Shown here piece after piece: positions 32,209 through 38,919 of a DNA stretch of 38,919 nt. Source of the DNA: Saprospiraceae bacterium (GTDB lineage Bacteria > Bacteroidota > Bacteroidia > Chitinophagales > Saprospiraceae); contig JANQPA010000124.1 in the NCBI GenBank assembly GCA_028285545.1, positions 1-38,919 of the forward strand, read 5' to 3'. The position numbers and the translations under genes are program-made. How positions within the stretch are numbered: position 1 is the stretch's first letter; each line of letters starts with the position of its first letter. The notes below the pieces were generated by a model. It saw only the letters and a list, made by a program, of their open reading frames with translations. It was not told the origin of the DNA and made no database searches.

Positions 32209-34119
32209 ATGGATACACCCAGAAAACATCGCCCGCCTTTAGTTTTAGCTCTCAAGGAAATTTTTGAAGGCACCTCAGAATTTACTGGTCAGCAATTTTT
32301 TCGCTCATTGGTTAAACAATTGGCTCAGGTCTTAAATGTCCATGGTGTATGGGTCACAGAGTACAAAGAAGAAGAACATCGCTTGAATGCCCTGGCATTT
32401 TGGTTAGATGGAAAATTTGTAGAGAAGTATGAATACAATGTGAAAGGAACCCCCTGTGAGCCCGTACTTGAGAAAAATGATATTTTTCACGTTCCTAATA
32501 ATGTAATTGAACTATATCCTGAGGACCCGGATTTAGAACCACTGGGGGCTGTAAGTTACATGGGATTGGTACTTAAAGATACAGAAGGTAAAATTTTGGG
32601 GCACCTGGCACTTCTAGATCAAGAACCAATGGAAGAGCTTCCAGAAGTATTCGTGGTATTTAAACTATTCGCCACAAGGGCTGCTGCTGAACTACGTCGG
32701 TTGCAGTATGAAAAGCGTCTAAAAGGAAGTGAATCCAAAATTAATCGCCTGCTGAATGGTACAATGGATGCTATAATTGAATTGAATGAGAACTTGGAGA
32801 TTACCCAGGCAAATGAAGCCGCTTCCAATATTTTTCAGAAAAAAAAGGAAAATTTTATTGGCAAAAATATTACTCATTTTTTAGAAAAAAAGAGTCATCA
32901 AAAACTCTTAGATCTTATCCCCTTTCTAAATAAAAATGTTGATAAAGTTCATTCTCAATGGATACCCGGCCATCTATACTGTGTTGACAAAACAGGGAAT
33001 TCTTTTCCTGCTGAATCTACCATATCATGTTATCAATTTGCAGAGAAAAATTTTTATGCCCTTCACATCCGGGATGTAAGAGATAAAATTCAAAAGGAAG
33101 AAGCCATCAAAAAACTGAGCATTGAAACATTAATGTTACAGGAAAAGGTGAAAGATCATCAAATGGATAGAATACTTGGAAAAAGTCCAGCTTTATTAAA
33201 CACCCTCCATCAGGTAACTTTGGTAGCCCCCACTGATTCCTCCGTTTTAATTCTTGGAGAAACCGGAACCGGTAAAGAGCTTCTGGCTCAGGAAGTTCAT
33301 CAGAAAAGCCAAAGGAAAAACCAGCCTTTCATTACACTAAATTGCGCCGTTCTACCACCTGAATTAATAGATAGCGAGCTATTTGGTCATGTAAAAGGTG
33401 CCTTTACAGGTGCTTTAAAATCACGGGAAGGTCGATTTTCTTTAGCAGATAAAGGAACACTTTTTTTGGATGAAATTGGTGAACTTCCTCTGGCCCTGCA
33501 AGCCAAAATGCTTAGAGTTATCCAAGAAGGGGAATTCGAGCCGCTTGGGAGTTCCTTGACCCAAAAAGTAGATGTGAGAATTATCGCTGCTACCCATAAA
33601 GATTTGAAAAATGAAGTAAAAGAAAAAAGATTTCGCGAGGACCTATACTATCGTTTAAATGTTTTTCCCATTCATGTGCCCCCTCTGAGAGAAAGAGGGC
33701 AAGATATTTTATTATTGGCCCAAGCATTTTTGGATAAATATGCTGCAAGACATGGAAAAGCGATAAAGCCCTTAAATGAAATCGACAGACAAATGTTGTT
33801 GCAATACTCCTGGCCCGGAAATGTGAGAGAGCTGCAAAATATTATAGAACGAAGTGTCATTACTACCACAGGAGGGAGCTTTAAATTGGGAATAGATATT
33901 CTACACAGTCCTGAATCCATTAAAATCTCTTCGGAAGCAGATCGCGTATTGACCAGCAAAGAATTGCAACACTTGGAGGTCAAAAACCTGGAACTCGCCC
34001 TAAAAAAAACAAATGGTAAAGTGTTCGGTGAAAATGGAGCAGCCAAACTTCTTGGTATCCCTGCAACTACATTCAAATCCAAACTTCTTAAATATGGGAT
34101 AGATCCAAAATCCATCTGA
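32209..34119 (+). CDS. sigma-54-dependent activator (GAF-PAS-AAA+-HTH)
   Basis: This 636-residue bacterial enhancer-binding protein has an N-terminal GAF-like sensor domain at about residues 12-165, a PAS domain at about 178-295, a short coiled linker, an AAA+ domain at about 320-550 and a Fis-type helix-turn-helix at about 605-632 (GAAKLLGIPATTFKSKL). The AAA+ part has Walker A GETGTGKE (350-357), the sigma-54-contacting GAFTGA loop (397-402), Walker B TLFLDEIG and FREDLYYRLNVF with WPGNVREL. It should open RpoN promoters after signal binding to GAF or PAS; the ligand is unknown. It is not a response regulator, as no receiver domain is present. It faces the osmC-like gene. Confidence 0.93.
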   Translation: MDTPRKHRPPLVLALKEIFEGTSEFTGQQFFRSLVKQLAQVLNVHGVWVTEYKEEEHRLNALAFWLDGKFVEKYEYNVKGTPCEPVLEKNDIFHVPNNVIELYPEDPDLEPLGAVSYMGLVLKDTEGKILGHLALLDQEPMEELPEVFVVFKLFATRAAAELRRLQYEKRLKGSESKINRLLNGTMDAIIELNENLEITQANEAASNIFQKKKENFIGKNITHFLEKKSHQKLLDLIPFLNKNVDKVHSQWIPGHLYCVDKTGNSFPAESTISCYQFAEKNFYALHIRDVRDKIQKEEAIKKLSIETLMLQEKVKDHQMDRILGKSPALLNTLHQVTLVAPTDSSVLILGETGTGKELLAQEVHQKSQRKNQPFITLNCAVLPPELIDSELFGHVKGAFTGALKSREGRFSLADKGTLFLDEIGELPLALQAKMLRVIQEGEFEPLGSSLTQKVDVRIIAATHKDLKNEVKEKRFREDLYYRLNVFPIHVPPLRERGQDILLLAQAFLDKYAARHGKAIKPLNEIDRQMLLQYSWPGNVRELQNIIERSVITTTGGSFKLGIDILHSPESIKISSEADRVLTSKELQHLEVKNLELALKKTNGKVFGENGAAKLLGIPATTFKSKLLKYGIDPKSI

Positions 34120-34293
34120 CAATAGTCTGCTGGGTTTTCTTTTTCAAAAAGAATTAAGATGGCTGGCTATGAATCCTGGAAACATCAAGATATGCCGTTT
34201 CTTGTCGACATTTTTATCCTCTCTATGAACTTTCACCCATTTCAAATAGTTAGAAGAAGATATTTACTAACAGAATAATTCTTAAAACTAACT

Positions 34294-34345
34294 ACCCTCA
34301 AGTTATTTCCTTTCAATTCGTGTAAGAAATAACTTAGATTAGGGT
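34294..34345 (+). promoter_or_regulatory. hairpin in the leader of the peroxiredoxin gene
   Basis: AAGTTATTTC (34300-34309) pairs perfectly with GAAATAACTT (34326-34335). An outer ACCCT (34294-34298) can pair with AGGGT (34341-34345) after an internal loop. It ends about 20 bases before the ATG and has no T tract, so it is more likely an operator or an mRNA leader structure than a terminator. The 245-base gap (34120-34364) shows no gene. Confidence 0.4.
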
Positions 34346-34364
34346 GTACTAACCATTTAATTCT

Positions 34365-34835
34365 ATGTCAGTTCAAATTGGATCTCCAGCACCAGGGTTT
34401 ACACTTGTTTCTTCAGAAAAAGAAGAAGTGTCTTTAAGTGATTACCAAGGTAAAAATGTGGTATTACTATTTTTTCCACAGGCTTTCACCGGAACATGCA
34501 CTAAAGAATTGTGCAGCATGAGAGATAATATAACGGAATATGAAGGCCTTGATGCTCAAATTTTAGCCGTTTCAGTTGACTCCCCTTTCACCTTAGATAG
34601 GTATAAGAGTGACCAGCAGCTCAATTTTCCTCTACTCTCTGATTTTAACAAAAATGTATCCCAGGATTATGATGCAATTCACGAAGTGTTTGCATTTGGC
34701 ATGAAGGGGGTTTCTAAAAGATCCGCCTTTGTTATCGACAAGGAAGGAATCATCCAATATGCGGAGGTATTAGACAACCCAGGTCACCTACCAAACTTTG
34801 AAGCTGTTAAAGAAACTTTATCTTCTCTGAATTAG
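34365..34835 (+). CDS. peroxiredoxin (CX4C, PrxQ/BCP-like)
   Basis: This 156-residue thiol peroxidase reduces hydrogen peroxide and organic hydroperoxides. The active site PQAFTGTCTKELC has peroxidatic cysteine C45 and threonine T42, and a second cysteine C50 gives the CX4C spacing of atypical two-cysteine PrxQ/BCP proteins. An AhpE-like assignment is also possible. The rest of the fold is present (ILAVSVDSPFTLDRYK, FPLLSDFNKNV, SAFVIDKEGIIQYAEV). No signal peptide, so it is cytosolic. It stands downstream of the sigma-54 activator, 245 bases away, with a hairpin just before its ATG. Confidence 0.92.
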   Translation: MSVQIGSPAPGFTLVSSEKEEVSLSDYQGKNVVLLFFPQAFTGTCTKELCSMRDNITEYEGLDAQILAVSVDSPFTLDRYKSDQQLNFPLLSDFNKNVSQDYDAIHEVFAFGMKGVSKRSAFVIDKEGIIQYAEVLDNPGHLPNFEAVKETLSSLN

Positions 34836-34858
34836 TTGTATTTTTGTGTTGGACAAAA

Positions 34859-34944
34859 GTCGAAGGTAAAAAGTAAAAGGACAAAAGACTTTAATAACTG
34901 GTTTTTATGCTTGCTTTGAAGTCTTTTTACTTTCTACCTTTTAC
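34859..34944. repeat. long imperfect inverted repeat, copy 3 of dispersed family
   Basis: The left arm 34859-34891 (purine-rich, containing GAAGGTAAAAAGTAAAAGG) and the right arm 34919-34944 (AAGTCTTTTTACTTTCTACC and TTTTAC) are imperfect complements around a 27-base loop. The right arm matches the sequence near 2617-2640, and the left arm matches the run at 411-440. It lies between the peroxiredoxin and clpS and may also end the peroxiredoxin transcript. Confidence 0.6.
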
Positions 34945-34969
34945 ATACTACAATTAAATCAATAAAGTG

Positions 34970-35281
34970 ATGATTCATTTAAATCATTTAGGGGAGACTG
35001 ATGAAGAAGTATTAATTGAAGATGAGGTGACCACCGAGGATACCACCGGTGAGCCCGCCCAACTGATCGTCTATAATGATGATCACAATACCTTCGATTG
35101 GGTCATCCAATGCTTCATGGAAATTCTTAATCATTCTTCTGCTCAGGCAGAGCAGCTATCTCTCATGATTCATTACAAAGGGAAAGCCACTGTCAAAACA
35201 GCTCCTAAACCTGTTTTGAAACCCAAAAAGGATGCTTTGGTGGATAGAGGTTTGTCGGCGGTGATTGAGGGAGGGAAGTGA
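34970..35281 (+). CDS. clpS: ClpS-type Clp protease adaptor
   Basis: This 103-residue ClpS family adaptor delivers N-degron substrates to a Clp ATPase. The core is LIVYNDDHNTFDWVIQCFMEIL followed by SSAQAEQLSLMIHYKGKATVKTA, which contain the family NDD(x)NTF motif and the helical part that contacts the ClpA or ClpC N-domain. The N-terminus is acidic and flexible. The ATG at 34970 is preferred; the frame also opens with a GTG three bases earlier. It converges with hsdR, leaving only 5 bases between the two stops and no room for a separate terminator. Confidence 0.92.
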   Translation: MIHLNHLGETDEEVLIEDEVTTEDTTGEPAQLIVYNDDHNTFDWVIQCFMEILNHSSAQAEQLSLMIHYKGKATVKTAPKPVLKPKKDALVDRGLSAVIEGGK

Positions 35282-35286
35282 TTGGT

Positions 35287-38200
35287 TCACCCCACTTCCG
35301 CATTCCGATTAATCGAATCCAACAAACTAATAATCTTTACCGCTTCCTGATCTTCAAAGATCCCAACCAAACCTTGATCATTGCTATCCGTAAATGGAGG
35401 TTCAAACAATAATCGCTTATCAATCGTACCATTGCGATTCAGGTGCTGAATAATCGTGTCAATAAACTTCATCTGATCGGCAGAAAAATTGCCGGATTGT
35501 AAAAAAGAAGAAAATACTTGCTGAGCAGCGCAAATGTCTAAACCAACGATGCTTCGAATAAATTTACCCAAGGGTTGATCTCCATATACTTCCTGATATT
35601 TTTCATAGGTACCTCGATCTCCACCATCAAATAGAATTCGTTGCAGTTCTTCAATCTCCCCTTCTGTAATCGGTTGATTGGTATTGAGTTTAGAGATTGT
35701 GATGTGGTGTTTGTTCTCTCGGACAAAACGCTCCACCTGTTTTTTATACAATTCATTGGTCATTTGGGAAACATAGGCTTTTCCTGGTTCCTGAACCACC
35801 TCATCTTCAAAATCAGTAACGATAATTTCCCGTTTTTTCTCCTCCAGATATTGAACTAAGTCCCGAACCTCTTTCCGAATTTCTTCCATTTTCCGGATCT
35901 GAAGTCCTTTATAAAATTCCGGATTCCTAAGTCGTTCAATTAAAGGTTTGGATCGCAAAACTTCGGGAATGCCGTACCTTTTACTGAGTGCCTCGGCAAT
36001 ACTCAACACATTGGATTGGTATCGCTTTTCGGTATCCGACAATAGTAAATTAGCCTGCATCATTTTTAACATCATCAAATCATAGCGCCTGGCTTTTTCA
36101 TTGATGCTCTCAGGGATGGGCAAATGAGACAAATGCTGCTCGATCTTGTGAATGCTATCTTCATCCAAATGATTCCAGCGTTTTCTATGCTTAAATTCCT
36201 CAACATATTCCATCTTCATATTGACCTCAAAGCGCTGAATGTCCAGGGCTTTTATGGAAGCATGGAGCATATCTAATAATTCTGAAGCCAGAAGCCGATC
36301 TTCTTCTTCCCCTGTTTCTAATAATAATCTGGCCACAGATAGTCGTGTAATAAATATCTGCTGAGTGATAGGTTTGATATTTCCTGATTCCCGGCCGTGT
36401 GTATTTTCATCAAAAAATTCAAAATTACCGCAGACATCAAAGATGAGGAAATGCTCCTTTTTCTTTCCTGGTCCAAATACATCCGGGCAAAGGCGGGTAC
36501 CTCGACCAATCATCTGCCAGAATTTGGCATAGGACCTGACGATCTTAAAAAACACCAAATTCAAGACCCTGGGGGCGTCGATACCGGTATCCATCATATC
36601 CACAGAAATGGCGATCTGGGGCAATTTTTCTTCATTTTTATCGCAAAAAGCCAGGATAATACTCTGATTATGAGATTTCTTATTATGCACCACGGTCATA
36701 AATTCAGAAGGATACTGCGGATACCGCTCTTCAAAACATTCTAAAATAAAATCTGCATGATTCTGATTGACCGCAAAAATGATTGATCTTCCGATCTTAT
36801 CTCCGCCCTCAATTTTTAAGCCCTGCTGCATTAGAGCATCCAGGATTTTATTCACGGTATCTTTATTGAAAAGCCATCGATTCAGAGCTGAGTTTTGGAT
36901 GTGCTCAGGGAAAAGTCCGGTGGCTTCATCTCTAAATTCTTCCTCGTATTTTTCTTTTTCTTTGCTGGATAAATCCTTGTATCGGATTCCTTCTCGTAAA
37001 AATCCCGTAGAAATATTGATGTTTTGATAGGGGACTAAATATCCATTATTTACCGCTTCTTCTAATTCATAAGCGAAGGTCGGATTGCCATCCGTGCATT
37101 CGAATAGCTCATAGGTATTGTGATCAATTTCTTTTTTGGGAGTAGCCGTCAAACCGATTAACAGAGCATCAAAATATTCGAAAATGACCCCGTATTTGTT
37201 ATAGACGGAACGGTGGGCTTCATCCACAATGATCAGATCAAAATGCCCAACGCCATAAAATCGCTCTTCTTCATCCCGAATCCCGTCAATTTTATTGATG
37301 ATGGATTGATAGGTGCTAAAGACCAATCGAGTGGTGTTATTTTCTTTTTCCTGAGTCAAATCGATAGAACTTAATTCAGGTAAGTGTTCAGCAAAAGCAT
37401 TTTTGGCCTGGGTAACCAAGGCATTACGATCGGCCAGGAATAAGACTCTTTTGATCCAATTGTTTTTAAATAAAATATCTACAATGGAAGCGGAAGTTCG
37501 GGTTTTTCCGGAGCCAGTGGCCATCACCAAAAGGGCATGTCTTTTGGCTCCCCTAAGTTCCTGGCTGTTGGACTCCTGGGTTACGAAAGATTCTGACATG
37601 CGCTGAATGCCTTCTATCTGGTAGGGCCGATTGCTAATGTCCATATTCACCTGAGCCTTGCGGATATCTTTTCGGGTTTTTCGCTTTTGAATGGTCCAGG
37701 CCAATTCATCTTTGGTATAAAAACCATACACTCTTCGGTGGAGGCTGTAAAAAGCATCATCCCAGATGAAGGTGCGATAACCATTGGTATAAAAAATAAT
37801 GGGCCGCTGGCCGTGCATCTGTTCCAGACAATTGGCATAAAGCCAGGCCTGATGTCTTCCATTTTCCGGATTGACAGAGGTACGCTTAGCTTCGATCACT
37901 GCCAAAGGCAATCCGGTATCATCCCAGAGAACATAATCGGCAAAGCCATTTCCTTTAGGATTATCCGGCGTGATGGGCATGCCTCGTACCGGATATTCCA
38001 GCTCTCGCCCCTCATTCAACTGATCCCATCCAGCCTCTCTTAAAGCCATATCAATGAGGTGCATCCTGGTTTCCTGCTCTGTAAACTCAGAAGGCAATTT
38101 TTCCTGGCGACTGGCTTTCTGTTTGGCCAGGGCTGCCCGAATGGCTTTTTGCTGAAGCTGATATTGCTGTAAAGCTTCTTCCGATTGTTTGGCCGCTTCC

Positions 38201-38730
38201 TCCTGCTCTTTTACCTTTTGCAGCAATGCCTCAATCTGGTCCTGCATCTCTTGTTCTGCCCGGCGGGCTTCCTGCCGGATCTCCTCCATCTGTCGCTTTT
38301 GGGCCCCTACCTTGGGCACCAGGGATTTATCAAAAGCTCCGGGAAGTTCTGGCAGTGTTTCAGCATACAGATTGGCAAACCACTTGAGAAAATCAAACAA
38401 ATATTGGGTGCTGATCATGACATCCCTTCCTCTGACTCTGGTTCCATAATGCGCTCCTGCATTACCGGTCTTGCGCACGATGTGCAATACTTCGTGAAAT
38501 TCTGAACGAACCACCGCTAAAAAATCACGACTTCGCAGCAGATTGGCCAGGGTTTTGTCAAAAGGTCTTGGGAGTTGTTCTTCTTCATAGATGTGGTGCA
38601 CTACTTCTTCCAGTGCCAGCCGACAGTAATGCGCTGCAGAAGGCGGCTCTGTAAACACGCGACTCTCTGCTATTTTCATTTTAGAGAAAATAGAGGGATA
38701 ACAGTCTTTGAGGAAGGTAAAATTGCTCAT
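35287..38730 (-). CDS. hsdR: type I restriction enzyme R subunit
   Basis: This 1147-residue motor and nuclease subunit of a type I restriction-modification system cuts unmodified DNA after translocating it. An N-terminal DUF4145-like helical domain spans about residues 1-125, then a Glu/Gln/Lys-rich coiled coil (about 145-210), then the HsdR nuclease domain with D265 (GFADYVLW), E280 and K282 (AVIEAKR). The helicase has Walker A ATGSGKT (404-410), DEAH (503-506), LTATP and QMIGRGTRL. An EcoEI-type C-terminal region follows. The 5' part of the gene is GC-richer than its neighbours. hsdM and hsdS are not in the window; they may lie beyond the right edge, upstream of this gene. Confidence 0.95.
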   Translation of the reverse strand: MSNFTFLKDCYPSIFSKMKIAESRVFTEPPSAAHYCRLALEEVVHHIYEEEQLPRPFDKTLANLLRSRDFLAVVRSEFHEVLHIVRKTGNAGAHYGTRVRGRDVMISTQYLFDFLKWFANLYAETLPELPGAFDKSLVPKVGAQKRQMEEIRQEARRAEQEMQDQIEALLQKVKEQEEAAKQSEEALQQYQLQQKAIRAALAKQKASRQEKLPSEFTEQETRMHLIDMALREAGWDQLNEGRELEYPVRGMPITPDNPKGNGFADYVLWDDTGLPLAVIEAKRTSVNPENGRHQAWLYANCLEQMHGQRPIIFYTNGYRTFIWDDAFYSLHRRVYGFYTKDELAWTIQKRKTRKDIRKAQVNMDISNRPYQIEGIQRMSESFVTQESNSQELRGAKRHALLVMATGSGKTRTSASIVDILFKNNWIKRVLFLADRNALVTQAKNAFAEHLPELSSIDLTQEKENNTTRLVFSTYQSIINKIDGIRDEEERFYGVGHFDLIIVDEAHRSVYNKYGVIFEYFDALLIGLTATPKKEIDHNTYELFECTDGNPTFAYELEEAVNNGYLVPYQNINISTGFLREGIRYKDLSSKEKEKYEEEFRDEATGLFPEHIQNSALNRWLFNKDTVNKILDALMQQGLKIEGGDKIGRSIIFAVNQNHADFILECFEERYPQYPSEFMTVVHNKKSHNQSIILAFCDKNEEKLPQIAISVDMMDTGIDAPRVLNLVFFKIVRSYAKFWQMIGRGTRLCPDVFGPGKKKEHFLIFDVCGNFEFFDENTHGRESGNIKPITQQIFITRLSVARLLLETGEEEDRLLASELLDMLHASIKALDIQRFEVNMKMEYVEEFKHRKRWNHLDEDSIHKIEQHLSHLPIPESINEKARRYDLMMLKMMQANLLLSDTEKRYQSNVLSIAEALSKRYGIPEVLRSKPLIERLRNPEFYKGLQIRKMEEIRKEVRDLVQYLEEKKREIIVTDFEDEVVQEPGKAYVSQMTNELYKKQVERFVRENKHHITISKLNTNQPITEGEIEELQRILFDGGDRGTYEKYQEVYGDQPLGKFIRSIVGLDICAAQQVFSSFLQSGNFSADQMKFIDTIIQHLNRNGTIDKRLLFEPPFTDSNDQGLVGIFEDQEAVKIISLLDSINRNAEVG

Positions 38731-38849
38731 GGTTTTGGTGGTTTAGCTACTGGGTGAATGTGTGGACAAAATACTTGTAGTTCACAATCTCATTTGCAGA
38801 AAAAGGATTACCAAGCTAAAAAAGCGTATTGATTACCCATAAGTGATTA

Positions 38850-38860
38850 GTTCTTTGACA
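38850..38860 (+). promoter_or_regulatory. boxA-like sequence near the right edge
   Basis: GTTCTTTGACA (followed by TATTGAA) resembles the rRNA boxA core and points out of the right edge. The 189 bases upstream of hsdR (38731-38919) hold no gene and no clear TAnnTTTG promoter in either direction. Without downstream sequence this could be chance. Confidence 0.25.
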
Positions 38861-38919
38861 TATTGAATGTATTAAGTATTAGGCGGAATTTGGCTAATGC
38901 AATCCACATTGTTTTCAAA

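Noticed and set aside
34120-34364. A -24/-12 promoter for the peroxiredoxin gene
   Set aside because: TGGC words near 34160 lack a correctly spaced TTGC, so sigma-54 control of this gene is not supported.
1-38919. CRISPR array, tRNA, prophage or complete insertion sequence
   Set aside because: Reading both strands of the intergenic regions showed no regularly spaced direct repeats, cloverleaf-type sequences, integrase or transposase frames.

Overview
The window is AT-rich DNA from a member of the Bacteroidota, most likely a Saprospira- or Lewinella-type bacterium; the class is inferred. Evidence for the phylum: a PorQ-type secretion gene, a cargo protein with a type IX (T9SS) C-terminal sorting domain, a remnant of a gliding-type C-terminal domain, a TPR/PD40/OmpA-like envelope protein, almost no Shine-Dalgarno sequences, and several exact matches to the Bacteroidota -7 promoter box TAnnTTTG. 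No tRNA, rRNA, insertion sequence, prophage or CRISPR array lies inside the window.

Layout. 1-545 holds no gene but carries two canonical minus-strand promoters and a boxA-like site pointing out of the window, as in an rRNA operon leader. 0.5-7 kb: a YgiQ-type radical SAM protein, a DUF2846-like protein, a carotenoid operon (crtI, crtB and a fused lycopene cyclase, which together would make beta-carotene) and a rhodanese lipoprotein. 7-12 kb: mfd converging on a serpin lipoprotein, then a scar where the tail of a lost T9SS-type gene abuts an N-terminally truncated TPR protein. 12-17 kb: a TlpA-like thioredoxin, then ugd overlapping porQ. 17-25 kb: a patatin-like lipase with a multi-pass membrane domain, a T9SS cargo protein, a glucose/sorbosone dehydrogenase-like lipoprotein and the OmpA-like protein. 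25-31 kb: housekeeping genes (a lipoyl-dependent acyltransferase E2, cinA and birA on the minus strand; rsfS and ftsH on the plus strand). 31-35 kb: a possible stress-response group of OsmC-like protein, sigma-54-type activator, peroxiredoxin and ClpS. 35-38.7 kb: hsdR of a type I restriction system whose hsdM and hsdS are not in the window.

The most interesting non-coding parts are: (i) the OsmC/activator divergent region, with two CGAAATTTCG palindromes 18 bp apart and a plausible -24/-12 promoter facing osmC; (ii) a 150-bp nested inverted repeat between ftsH and osmC; (iii) the double-truncation scar near 12.05 kb; (iv) an intergenic repeat family built on GAAAGTAAA/GTAGAAAG-type hairpins. 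Most genes are familiar families. I did not find a complete new multi-gene system; the sigma-54 activator circuit is the best candidate for an uncharacterised regulatory unit.
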